Shown: positions 9,828 through 19,653 of the stretch, piece after piece
Layout of the letters: each line of letters opens with the position of its first letter
How positions within the stretch are numbered: position 1 is the first letter of the stretch
Origin: Parachlorella kessleri
Taxonomy: Eukaryota; Chlorophyta; Trebouxiophyceae; Chlorellales; Chlorellaceae
Reading direction: 5' to 3'
NCBI GenBank assembly: GCA_001598975.1
Contig: BBXU01001583.1
Span: 1-31,360 of the forward strand
Length of the DNA stretch: 31,360 bases
Program-made: the position numbers and the translations under genes
The notes under the pieces: generated by a model
What the model was told of the DNA's origin: nothing
The model's database searches: none
The model's input: only the letters and a program-made list of their open reading frames with translations

Positions 9828-10678
9828 ATGCAGTCGTTCACCAGCTTCAGTGGACCCTCGAGGACCTCTCTCGCACCAGCATGGTGCAGCTACAAAAGCG
9901 GGCGGTGTCCAGGGGCACTGTTCGGAGGTAAGTTACGCCCCAGCTTGCTTGCAGGTGCGGGAGGAAAGCTAACTTGCAGGGTTGCCTTGTTGGCAGTTGA
10001 GGCTAGGTGCTGAACGTGAAGTGCCGGCCATTCACGTTTGCTGCCTGTTTTAGGTCGAGCAAGGCGTCTAGCTGTGAGGGCACAAGAGGGCGACCGGCAG
10101 CAACAGCAGGGACAGACAGACGGTGACAAGGAGTCTCTGTTAGAGGCCTTGGAGGCCCAGGCTCGTGCAAGGAAAGGGGCAAAGTCGGCGCAGCTGGAAG
10201 CACAGCGCCCGCCCGCCGCTCAGGTCAGCAGTGGGCAGAGTCTGCTTGCCAGTGTACCTCTAGCTGTGGCTGTGGGACTGCATGGAGACCTAGGCAGTAA
10301 CATGCATACCTTGCCGGCTGCGAATTGGACGGCTGCATGGAGCCAGGGGGTGTGATTGAAACTGTATGAAGGGATCTACCATGCGACATGCGTTGCGTTT
10401 GTCCTCCCTCTATGATTATGCAGCAGCGGCGCGCTGGCCAGGCTCCTAAGGTGGTGTGGAAGGAGGGCCAGCTGTTTCCAGAGGGCTGGGACCAAATGGA
10501 CTTGCCCACCAAGCTGTACCAGCTGTACATGGGCGAGCGGGGCTTCATGTTCTGGTCCAGCAAAGCCGCTTTGGCATCAATAGTCTTCTTGGCAGTCGCC
10601 TGGGTGGCGTTCAGAGTTGTGGGCCCTGCGCTGGGCCTATACCAGCTGGCCAGCGACTTCCAGCAGCCAAACTTCTAG
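9828..10678 (+). CDS. conserved-looking plastid single-pass membrane protein, 3 exons, 141 aa
   Basis: I do not recognise a named family. Exons are 9828-9927, 10054-10223 and 10424-10678, GT-AG with matching phase (1, then 0). Residues 1-42 are rich in S, R, A and P with almost no acid and lead to RRLAVRAQEG, a typical chloroplast transit peptide and cleavage region. A Gln/Lys-rich linker follows, then KVVWKEGQLFPEGWDQMDLPT, then YMGERGFMFWSSKAA, then one hydrophobic helix at about 105-129 (ALASIVFLAVAWVAFRVV), and a short tail ending QQPNF. This suggests an integral thylakoid or envelope protein with one membrane span. Its start is 296 bp from the start of the F-box gene on the other strand. 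CAG occurs twice in a row at 10421-10426, so the third exon could begin three bases later, losing one Gln. Confidence 0.75.
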
Positions 10679-11605
10679 GCTGGGTTAGTTTGTTGTGCGG
10701 AGGAGCCTGTGTGTGTGTTGGAGCTGGCTCCTGTGCTGCAAGTGAGCCTCTATGTTCTGTGCTCTGACTGGTATGTGGTGCTTCGGGATGGCTGAGTCAA
10801 CTTGTTTATCTTCTTCAGTATTGCTCCTGCCCTTGAGTAAATGCTCTTTGCAGCCTTGGGCCGTCAGGGAGACGCTGGGGCCGTCAGGGAGACGGCCGGC
10901 CTGTGGACCAGGCGGGAGAGGCAGTTTTCCAGCTTAATTGAGGAGCGGCGCATGGTGTTCAGCGACAGTGGCGATCTACTTCTCTGTGAGAGTCTTGCAG
11001 GAGTTCAGGCTAGAAGAGCCAAGGCTGTTAAGACCTTCAAGGACAGTACTTCCATGACAGCCTAGCCTGGCTCGGATTTCTTCTCTGCTGTCCCTCTTTC
11101 ACTTCCTGCCCCACTTGCTCTCATGTCGTCTTGGCTTGTCTTGGGAGGAGATCCGCTGGCTTGGACACTCAAGCGCGCCTTGGCGGGGCCCCCAAACTTC
11201 ACTTGCCTCAAGCTTCATCACTGGCAGTCTCCTGCTATATGTTTTTTCAACCCTCTACCAGCCCCCAGGGCATTACTGCATAGACTCCTGTCAGCCCAGT
11301 ATACCTGTACCTCCTCTCTGATCGCATTGCCTGCCACCCTAACTGAATAGATATATCGTCTGCGGACCAGCATGCTGTGAGTGCTCCGCTGTGCTTTGAC
11401 CGTTTCATCAAGCGCCACTGCCATCTTTCGACAGGGCACCCAACACCGTGGCTGCTTCCGTCCGCCATATGAAGGTCTTTCCGCTTGTTAGAGCTTCACA
11501 GTGGTGCCTAGCAAACCATGACGCAACATCATTGACTGCGACCACAGGGGTAACTCCCGCTTCTGTTGAGCGAGCTAAGGGCCTACAGCAGCAGTGTTAG
11601 GGAAC
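10679..11605 (+). other. intergenic region with one unassigned coding-like frame (10841-11065)
   Basis: These 927 bp hold the 3' end of the membrane-protein gene and the promoter of the JmjC gene. The frame 10841-11065 (74 codons) reads QFSSLIEERRMVFSDSGDLL and RAKAVKTFKDSTSMTA with a gene-like codon pattern, but I found no supporting exon, so it is not called as a gene. A near-perfect 19-bp direct repeat (GGGCCGTCAGGGAGACG core) is at about 10858-10895. Copy 2 of the dispersed repeat is at 11271-11335. Confidence 0.4.
11271..11335 (+). repeat. dispersed repeat family, copy 2 (diverged)
   Basis: Only the 3' half of the family is present: CTGCATAGACTCCTGTCAG through to CGCATTGCCTGCCACCC. It lies about 270 bp upstream of the JmjC gene start. 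Confidence 0.5.
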
Positions 11606-14600
11606 ATGAGTGACGATGGCGAAGCGGCAGTCGCCCATCCCGTTGTCACCAGATGGGAGACAACGGCCAAGGGGAAGGGCAAGGTCAAGCCCAGGAAGGC
11701 TCAACTAGAAAATGGGCAGCCTTTCCTCCCTAGACTCACGGCAGTTGCTCACAAGTAAGTCGCCGAACGTCCGCATGTCCCGCATGGCTAACCAATCACC
11801 TCGCCGTCTGGGTACTACCGTGGGAGCTCTGCAAGTGCACAGGGATTCAGAACATGGCGAGAGAGAGGGAGACCCCAAGCCACGCTATGATGAGTATATG
11901 GTGGAGGACTGGGTGGACTACATCACACTTGACACAGCCCAGAACGGCTACAAGGCCCTCAACAAGATGTGGGCTGGGCAGCCGGTGCTACTGCGCGGCA
12001 CCCCGCTGGTGTCCGTCCTGGTGGGCAGGTGGAGCCTGCAGCAGCTGGTGAGGGGCTGGCTACACTGCTAGGCGCCAGTGGACACGGAGGCGGATCGGTT
12101 TATAGCGTCTGTCCTTCTGCAGGACAGGCAACTGTGGCATGTATGTTGCGCCCTTGGCCCAGCCCTGCAGCAGACGTAGTCCTGGGCAGGAGCACATCAG
12201 GGCGTAGGGACAGAGACTGTCGCTGATTGCCGTGCGTAGAGGCAGCACCAAACTCTCGAGCCTGACATCTCTGCAGGTGCGCGCCGCCACAGCAGCAGCA
12301 GACAGCCCCAAGCTCCGCCCGCTCACCGTGCTGTGCTCTGATGCTCGGCGCTGCCGCTTCATGGAGTATGAGGAGCTGAAGAACGTGTATGGCAGCTACT
12401 ACCACGTAAGGGAGCCGGAGACCCAGCGGCTGGAGATGACCTTCCCCGAGTTTGTGCAGTGCACGCAGCGGTGGCAGTCACGCAGGCTGCTACTCAAGGT
12501 GAGGCGGCTGGTGGCACAGGGGGGGGCCGGCCCTCTGCTTGCAGTCAGGCTCCCAGGCAGGTTGCGGTGGCTGGGCATGACACAGGTACAGGCCCCTCAG
12601 GGCTTTGTGTGGCTAAGGTGAGGCGCCCAGGCAGGCTGCGGTGGCTGGGCATGGATAGGCAACACAGGGACATATGCGGGCGGCATGGCGCAGGGTGGGC
12701 CCTCTAAGGGTATGCTCGGGTGAGAAGCTTTCTGGCGGTTGCCGCCGTCCTACTAGTAACAAGTATGAGTGTCCAGTGCCGGGAATGCATGTGTAGCTGC
12801 CTAGCACGGCTTGGCACCCGCCCATAGGTCAAGGCTGCTGTCCACACCTCGCCGTGGTTGGCTGGTGCGCCATTGTCGGATCTTTGTCAGTAGCTTGCCT
12901 GCGCAGCAGCTGCAAGCCTTCACAACCTAGCTATGCAATTGCGAGCTTCTGCATGCAGGCCAAGGTCATGGGGCATCAGGCCGCCCCTGCCACTGGCGAG
13001 GCAGGTGCAGCGCTCCCGGACCCGGACCGCCTGGTACCTAGTGGCAGGCCAAGGGTGGCTGAAGAGGCCAGGGCCTGGTTTGGGCGGCAGATGCAGCAGG
13101 AGCTGGAGGGCGGGGTAGACTGGGAGTGGCTGGAGGGGATGCAGCGGGCGCAGAGGTGGGTTGGCAATCCCTTGCCTGCCATCCGTGTGGTGGGCCACGC
13201 GGACCTAATGATGCATGTTATGTGGCGGTGCGTTGTTGAACTAGCCCAGATGTTGGGTTGCCAGGTGCCTGCAGAGGACATGAATCCTAGTAAACTGCAA
13301 AACACCATCGCGTAGGTCTGCAAGTCACCCCGCACACTGCGTCAATCTGCGGGCATGTGCAAAAGGCATGCGGCGTGTGCAGGTTTGGGCCGGTGCTGTC
13401 CGTAGAAGTGGAAGCTGGCGGAGCCAATTCTCTGCTGCCCGCCAGATACAGCACGCGAGACCGGCTGCTTGCGCAGGTAGGTCGACGGTCCTGTCTGACG
13501 CTCGGGATCTGACTGCCCTGAACAGACAATGTTGGCAATGGCCATCCTGGCCTCCGGCCCCAACCCTGCACCCCCCTGCTGCGTCACTGCACCATGGGCT
13601 CCCAAGCGCCAGGGAGGCAACCGCACCCGGCCCCAGCGCTGCAGGTGACGGGGCGGCAGCGGGTGCTGCTGCTCAGCCCGCAGCAAGCCTTCTCCGGGCT
13701 GTACCCCTACCCACTGCACCACACCTACGACGGCTACTCCATGGTGGACTTGGAGGCTGTGGATCCGGGCCTGTGGCCCAAGTTCTCGCAAGTGCGGGGG
13801 CGGACCGCGATTCTACAGCCGGGCGATGTCCTGTTTGTGCCGCAGTACTGGTGGGTGGGGCGCAGTACTGGTGTTTGTGCCGCAGCACTGGTGGGTGGGT
13901 GCGCGGGTGGATGGGTCCGGTCGCCCTGGCTCGCTAAGCGGAGGGGACCTCCTACCGGAGGATGCAGCCTCCGTGATCTGCATGCTGTGATCCACTCGGA
14001 GTGAGAGAGTGAGGGAGTGAGGGAGCCAAACACCTGGCGGATGTATAGTTTTGGCAGCTACGCACAACATGTGGCCGGAAGTGTATGCCTTCCTCCAGAG
14101 AGGTCCCGCAGGTGTCCGTGGCCACGCCTGCCACCCCCACCCCAAACGGTTGCGCTCTGCAGGTTCGTGCATGCACAGCATCTGGAGGCTGAGAACGTGA
14201 GCCTCTGCTTCCAGCTGCAGCAGGGGGCGCGGGCGCCGGCCAGGGACAGCGCGGAGCTGCGGCTCTCACGCCACATAGAGGAGCGGGTGGCCGACTTTGA
14301 GGGGGTCCAGGTAACACTGTGGTTGCTTAACTTAGGCGCCTTGCTTGATGAATGCTTCTTGTGCGCCTGACAGTGCTTTGTTGACTAGGACGAATGGCCA
14401 TGAGACAGCACGCTCCGGGCTGCTGCAAGCCGCGGTTCACTCTTCGAGGGGTTGCACCTGGGGCGCACATACCTGTGCTGTTGCTCCAGTGCCCGAGCTG
14501 CTTGTGAGTGCTTGCAGCAGCTTATCCAGCCCGGCGCCGTGCAAGGCGGCTGTAGGGTCTTGACAGCTTCTTGGTCGGGAAGCGTGCACCTTCAGTGCTT

Positions 14601-15775
14601 CTTGTGCGCGTGTGCCTCTCACCCAAGCCATGCCCCCCACTGGTACCCTCCCGCAGGATGTGCGGCACTGGCTGCAGCTCATCGGCCATGGCGAGGAGGG
14701 GGAGTGGATCGACCTGGGCACCGTACGCGGGTACAACCGAATCGTGTTCTGCCAAAGCGTGCGCGATGACGTGGATGCCACCCTGGGTCAGGGGGAGTGG
14801 GCGCGGCTGCTGCCCGCGCTGTGCCAGGGCCGGCTGGTGCCTACAGAGTGGCTCAACAAGGTAGGCCAGTGGTGGGCTCCTGGGTTTTGTGGCATACCAA
14901 CCCCCTCCCTTGGGAGTACCTCCCTGCAGCTGCAGCACAGGGCTGGGCAGACCCTACGGCCAGCTGTGCAGTACTTGTGCAGTGTACGGTGGCTCTAAGC
15001 AGGAGGGTACTAGCAGCTGGCAGGTGCCGCGCTTTGCTCTCTGCTGGGGTTGAGAGGCTCCGGGCCGCCATAGGCCTTGCGGTGGAGCATGCTGGCCTGG
15101 AATGCCTGGCCCTCCTGCCCGACTGGCTGCGGCGGGGGGGTTGAGTCGCGTGGGAGCCACACACCACCTGAGGTGCCGGCGCTGGCACTGAGGATGTCTG
15201 ACACTGACTGGGGCAGGACTTCCGCGAGCCGCTGTACCTGCTGGACAAGCCTGTGTGGGTGGAGGACACGCGCAGCGAGGAGGAGAGGAAGTACCCGGAG
15301 CTGTTCAGGCACAAGCTGCGCGGTGAGCGTGGGCGGGGGGGGGGGGAGGGGCGGGGCTCTTGCCATGTGTGAGGTGGGTGGCTTTGGTTTAAGCGCTTGA
15401 CCAGGTGAGCTGATGTGCACACCATGCACAAGCCTCTTGCCCTCCCACAGCTTTTTGAACAGCGGGTTTCTGGGGAACGGTTGCCACGCCCAAAGTCCAT
15501 CTGCGTTTGCAGCCAACTGCCAGCTGTGGTCTGCAAGGCAGCTGTGGGAAAATTGGCAGCATGCTTGCAGGCTGCATGCATCTTGTGCATGCATCTTGTC
15601 GTGCAAGAGATTTCCGAGGACCACTCTGGCCCACAATGACGCTAGGCCTGGGAGTGTCACCGGCCGTGTGCTTCCAATGTGTGCAGCCGAGGGCTGGAAT
15701 GTCCCAGAGGCCAAGAGCACAGTCCCCATTCCTGGCTACAACATGCCCAAGGATGCCGACTGGAGAAGGATTTGA
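11606..15775 (+). CDS. JmjC/cupin-8 domain protein lacking the iron-binding triad, 11 exons, about 567 aa
   Basis: Exons are 11606-11754, 11843-12047, 12277-12498, 12959-13155, 13383-13476, 13645-13850, 14163-14310, 14657-14860, about 15055-15138, 15217-15322 and 15687-15775. Phases match at every junction except exon 9/10, where the donor in a G-run near 15138 could not be fixed. The fold is visible: GQPVLLRGTPL and WSLQQL (cupin-8 entry), MTFPEFVQCTQRW, FGPVLSVEVEAGG, LLAQVTGRQRVLLLSP, YSMVDLEAVDP, AILQPGDVLFVPQYW and HLEAENVSLCFQL. Active members use HxD plus a distal His to hold Fe(II). Here the HxD stretch reads ARYSTRDRLLAQ (about residues 278-289) with no His, and the His after YWW is replaced (YWFVHAQHLE). 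The protein may therefore be a catalytically dead JmjC. The C-terminal 160 residues (DVRHWLQLIGHGEEGEW, PLYLLDKPVWVEDTR, GYNMPKDADWRRI) are unfamiliar. The ATG at 11606 opens a 49-codon exon ending at a strong GTAAGT. Confidence 0.8.
13841..13900 (+). repeat. three 20-bp tandem units covering the exon 6 splice donor of the JmjC gene
   Basis: Units at 13841, 13861 and 13881 share CGCAG(T/C)ACTGGTG. The first encodes QYW and carries the donor CTG|GTGGGT used in the model. The third repeats that donor 40 bp downstream, and the second has a GT 20 bp downstream. A longer unit at 13833-13860 is repeated at 13873-13900. Confidence 0.8.
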
Positions 15776-15964
15776 TAGGACTGGGTACGCCTTGCTTGGA
15801 GGCCTCAAAGGTACCACTGATAAAGTTGCTGGCCTGGGTAGGTGCACTGGGCACGTGCTGTCACCCTGGCTTTGCTATTTGCCACTGGACTTGCTATTCC
15901 TTTTGAGCTAACGTCTTCAAAAGACACTAGTCCGGCAGGTTTTTCCTTCAATTTGTGCTAGCGA

Positions 15965-15969
15965 TGTAA
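15965..15969 (+). terminator. TGTAA poly(A) signal of the JmjC gene
   Basis: TGTAA lies 190 bp past the stop at 15775, a normal distance for green-algal genes. Confidence 0.5.
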
Positions 15970-16239
15970 TACCAGCGACACACCCCTCAGACCGGGGCTT
16001 TAGAGCCAGACAAGCATATCAAAAACAACCCATGACGGCAAAAGTCAACCGAGCGCAAGGCGGCTTGACAGAAACATGAAATCAGGGCACGTAAGTCTCA
16101 TTACCACTATGCTGCAATAGAAAAGCAGATACACCAGCAGACCACAGCCCAGCCTCAAGTTTCATCAGCTATGAAATTGACAGCACTCCCAGCCTCAGTC
16201 AGCAGCAAGCAATCCCACAGGCGCACAACGCCCCAGAGC

Positions 16240-16310
16240 ACAACTGCATCCAGCCCCGTCAATGCACTCCTCTCCTACCTCTCCTCTCTTCGCATTGCCT
16301 GCCACCAAGA
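16240..16310 (+). repeat. dispersed repeat family, copy 3
   Basis: The stretch runs AACTGCATCCAGCCCCGTCA to TTCGCATTGCCTGCCACC and matches the 3' half of the family. Confidence 0.55.
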
Positions 16311-16476
16311 TCACCGCCACGACCATCCGGGTCGGGCTAGCAGGCAGCTACATGGGGGCTACACACACACAAGCCGCCGCCCCCCTTCCCCGCACTTCCT
16401 TGTGCACACGATAGCACACTCGGCTGCACAGCCAGCCATTCCAGGCCAAGAGTGCACTACAGCCTCGACTTCTGCC

Positions 16477-19148
16477 CTAGATGTAGAAGTCGGACTGCTG
16501 CTTGGGGGTGGCCCCCACGTCCTTCAGCTTCTTCAGCACCACATTGAAATACTCCGACAGGTAAGACTCCAGGGTGTTGATGGAGGCGGGGTCCACGCTG
16601 AGCGCCTGGTAGGTCTCCTCCATCGGCGCGTCAAACTGCTCACCCCCCGCCAGCAAGTCCGCAAACGCCTGTGTGAGGGTCAGGTCAGGCCAGGCGGGTG
16701 GTAGTTTTTTCGGGCAGCCCAACATGCTTTATTCGTGCTCTGTGTAAGGGATTATGCGATCGTGGCAGTGATTGGGCAAGGCGGCAGGAGTCCTGTGGCC
16801 GCGCTGCTTGCCCTGCATCCGCAGCACGCATATACAAACCCACCCCCCACCCATGTGCGGCCTGCCAAACAACTCACTACACCACCAAAACACCTCGATA
16901 CTGCTTCTAACTGAGCACCCAACCCCCTGCTCCCACAGCCCAGCATACCAATCACCAAGCTACGCACCAGCGCAAGCCAGCCCATTGCTTGCGCACCAGG
17001 GCCACAAGAGCCCCTTCCCCCTGCCCACCCATCCACTCACCAGGCGGTCTGACGCATCCGCTGCCCACTGAAAGCCCTTCAGCAGGTTGCGGGTGCCCTT
17101 GAGGATCCAGACGGGCACGTTGCGGACCTCGGCTTCCAGCCCTCCCGACAGCTTCTCACACAGCGCGATGACCTCGTCGTTGGTCCAGGCCTTGGGCCCT
17201 GCCAGCGCTAGCGTCTTGCCCACCGTCGCGTCGCTCCTGCAGCAGCACAACCACCAGCAGGTTTCACATCACCGATATGGAACAAGCTTGCTGCAGCCGA
17301 CACACAGCAGGCGCTGAGGGCCGCCACGGAACGAGTGGAGGACGGCCTGCAATCTCATGTTTGGCATGATGCATCACCTCCCATCTTACCAATGATGCAT
17401 GCGAATCGAACAGCAAGGCCAATTCTCTTCAGCAATGCTATGAACAGTCTGAGACCCCCCCACCCACCCACCCAGAGATAGCAGCAGGGAAGGAACGCAA
17501 CTTGCTCGAACATGCTCATTCTCGCAACACATGTCAACATCGAGCCCAGGAACATCTACCTAGCCAACCCCACGGGAGGGTACCTGAGCGCTGCTAGTGT
17601 GAGGCGGGCCACATCCTGAGTGTCCATGTAAGCTGTGCGTGTCTCATCGTCGGTGCCCCACACCGCCCTCTCCTCCAAGATGGGCACAGCGTAATTACCA
17701 ATGATGGCCTGTGTTCATATAGGCAAAGCCAAGTTACAGGGTTTTCACCCAGCACTGCAGACACGCCTGCCAGAAGCGCAGGCTCTTAGGATCACCGTCA
17801 GGACAAGGCGCCACTCGCAGCCGCTGAACCGAGCAACATTTTCTAGCCTGCTGCTAGGTGCATCCTCTTCATTACCTCCGTGCATGAGCACTGAGGACGG
17901 CACCCACCCCAGGCATGCCATGTTCCCAAGCAACACAAGCAGGAGCAGGATCACCTGACATCACTACGCAGCCCACAAACCTGCATGAAGCCGCAAGGCC
18001 GGAAGATGGTGTAGTTGAGGCCACTGTCCCTGAGGAACTGTTCTGTGCAGTGCTTGATGTTCATGAGGGGCACCTCGGGGTGCTTGTCGCAGTGAAGGAT
18101 CGAGAAGAAAAGATACCTGCACGCAGCCCGCGTGCCAGGCACATCACATGGCAGCAGGGCTTATGCCACAGGGGCAGGAGCGTGGCTATGGCTGCCCTGA
18201 ACATGCTCTACTTACACCAGAAAAAATACAAATATCATAATAATAATTCTTATAAAATATTTAAATATTAACATAACGCATTGCGGCTGTCAACCACAAG
18301 CCAGGGGTCCCGTCGGCAAACAGCTCACTGCCCATCGCTCAGCGATGCAAGTCGTACGAGCTAAGGAGAGCCCAGTTCATAACACATGTCAGATTTGGCC
18401 ACATGAAGCAATTCCAGACCCTCTCACCGCTGGACGCCCATGGCCTGCGCGCATTGGATGAGTGCCACCTTCCCCTCCCAGTCAACAGCGTCAGCATTCT
18501 CCTCCGGCCGTGCGGTGGCGCAATCGATGACGGTGTGCACCCCAACAAGCGCTGCTGGCAGGGAGGTTGGGTCTGTCAGGTCCGCCTGCACAGTTGAAAG
18601 CCAGCAGGCGCCTGCTCAGCACAGAACAAAGGAGGCAGAGAACCTCACTGGAGGAGCTCGCACCTGCAGGCCGACTCCTTCAATCGTCATCGTAACCCCT
18701 CCTGGGTATCCTGGCCTGCGATGGTCACCACCACCTCTCCTGCCAACCCAAGCGTCCCAATCACGTGTCCGCTTCCAGCCCCACGCCCGAAACTTCGCCT
18801 AAAAAAGAGCTCAAGGCACTTTGCTCAACAGTCCTTCACACCCACTTGCACAGTGGTGGCGCCCCAGTCTCGCAGGAAGTCTGCTGGGTTCTGCCGCGGC
18901 CGCACAATGCACCGCACGTCATAGCCTTCATCTAGCGCCCGCCGCACCACTTGCCGTCCTAGCGTGCCCGTGCCCCCCGCCACAAGAATAGAGGTCTTTG
19001 GCACAGGCGTGCCAGAGGTCTTAGAAACGTCAGCTGCTTGTGCACTGCACTGCACACGGCGGCCCCAACTCCTGCCTGCAGCGCACCACACCACACTGCA
19101 GTCTCTTAGGCAAATCAGCCGACGATAGTACACACACAAGAAGCTCAT
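16477..19148 (-). CDS. HCF244: HCF244/Ycf39-type NAD(P)-binding protein for psbA translation and PSII assembly, 6 exons, 369 aa
   Basis: HCF244 acts at the thylakoid, where it promotes psbA translation and early D1 assembly. Exons on the minus strand are 19148-18846, 18585-18428, 18116-17981, 17708-17584, 17236-17041 and 16668-16477, all GT-AG with matching phase. Family landmarks are plain: SILVAGGTGTLGRQVVRRAL (Rossmann glycine motif at about residues 58-64), GYDVRCIVRPR, ADFLRDWGAT, VHTVIDCATARPEE, VDWEGKVALIQCA, CDKHPEVPLMNIKHCTE, FRPCGFMQ, YAVPILEERAVWGTD, YMDTQDVARLTL, ALAGPKAWTNDEVI and VVLKKLKD near the end. The N-terminus ends in RRVQCSAQAAD, which looks like a transit-peptide cleavage region. 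The first 20 residues are less typical, so an upstream 5' exon spliced at the CTGCAG near 19082 is possible. ATG 19148 is the first in-frame ATG. The length is close to plant HCF244 (about 395 aa). Confidence 0.93.
18213..18277. other. AT-rich island inside intron 2 of HCF244
   Basis: About 65 bp here are nearly all A and T (runs such as AAAAAATACAAATATCATAA and ATAAAATATTTAAATATTAA), in sharp contrast to the GC-rich surroundings. No repeat or gene explains it. Confidence 0.75.
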
Positions 19149-19653
19149 TGCCCTTGCCAAGAGTATCCACTATTGATCAGAGCCCGCTCTCTAGGCAAGG
19201 TAGCCTACCTTGCGCCGCTGTGCAGGGCTTGGGCGAGAGCCGGAAGGGGGGTCTGCTGCTTTTAAAGGTAAAGCTATGCAGTGCCGCTGGGACTTGTTTA
19301 CTGCATCTTTGACCGATCAAAGGCCCAGATATGCTGCTCATAAGGCTAGACATGACTGCGGCAATATATGTGGCAGATTGCCACAAAGTCCACACACGCT
19401 GGTGCTCCCAGCCCGATTGCTCAAAATAAGAAAACTCGCTGCTGATCGAGCACAGCAATACTACAAAAGCCTAGCTTTTACATCCTTCACATGGCATCCT
19501 GTGGTCACTCTCGAGGTCCCCTTCCCGCCGCTAGATGGCCAAGCTTGCAAGCTGAAGCATAGCAACCTGGGCAAGCCTGGTTTCTCCAGTTGGAATCGTA
19601 AGAACACCCTGCTTGCCCACCGGCTGTCTGTTATCAATCATCTGATGGTATAA
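19149..19653. other. divergent intergenic region between HCF244 and OS-9
   Basis: These 505 bp separate two start codons on opposite strands and must hold both promoters, unless HCF244 has an upstream 5' exon. I see no convincing TATA box at a normal distance and no further exon. Confidence 0.4.

Larger units (their letters stand above)
15776..16476. other. convergent intergenic region between the JmjC gene and HCF244
   Basis: These 701 bp contain the 3' untranslated regions of two convergent genes and copy 3 of the dispersed repeat (16240-16310). I see no coding exon. Confidence 0.5.

Noticed and set aside
14853..15590. 245-codon open frame on the minus strand
   Set aside because: It is antisense to exons 8-10 of the JmjC gene and reads as low-complexity Pro/Ser/Arg, a shadow of GC-rich coding sequence.
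16171..16704. 177-codon plus-strand frame near the HCF244 3' end
   Set aside because: It overlaps the last HCF244 exon antisense and a repeat copy. The minus-strand reading is a clear family match.
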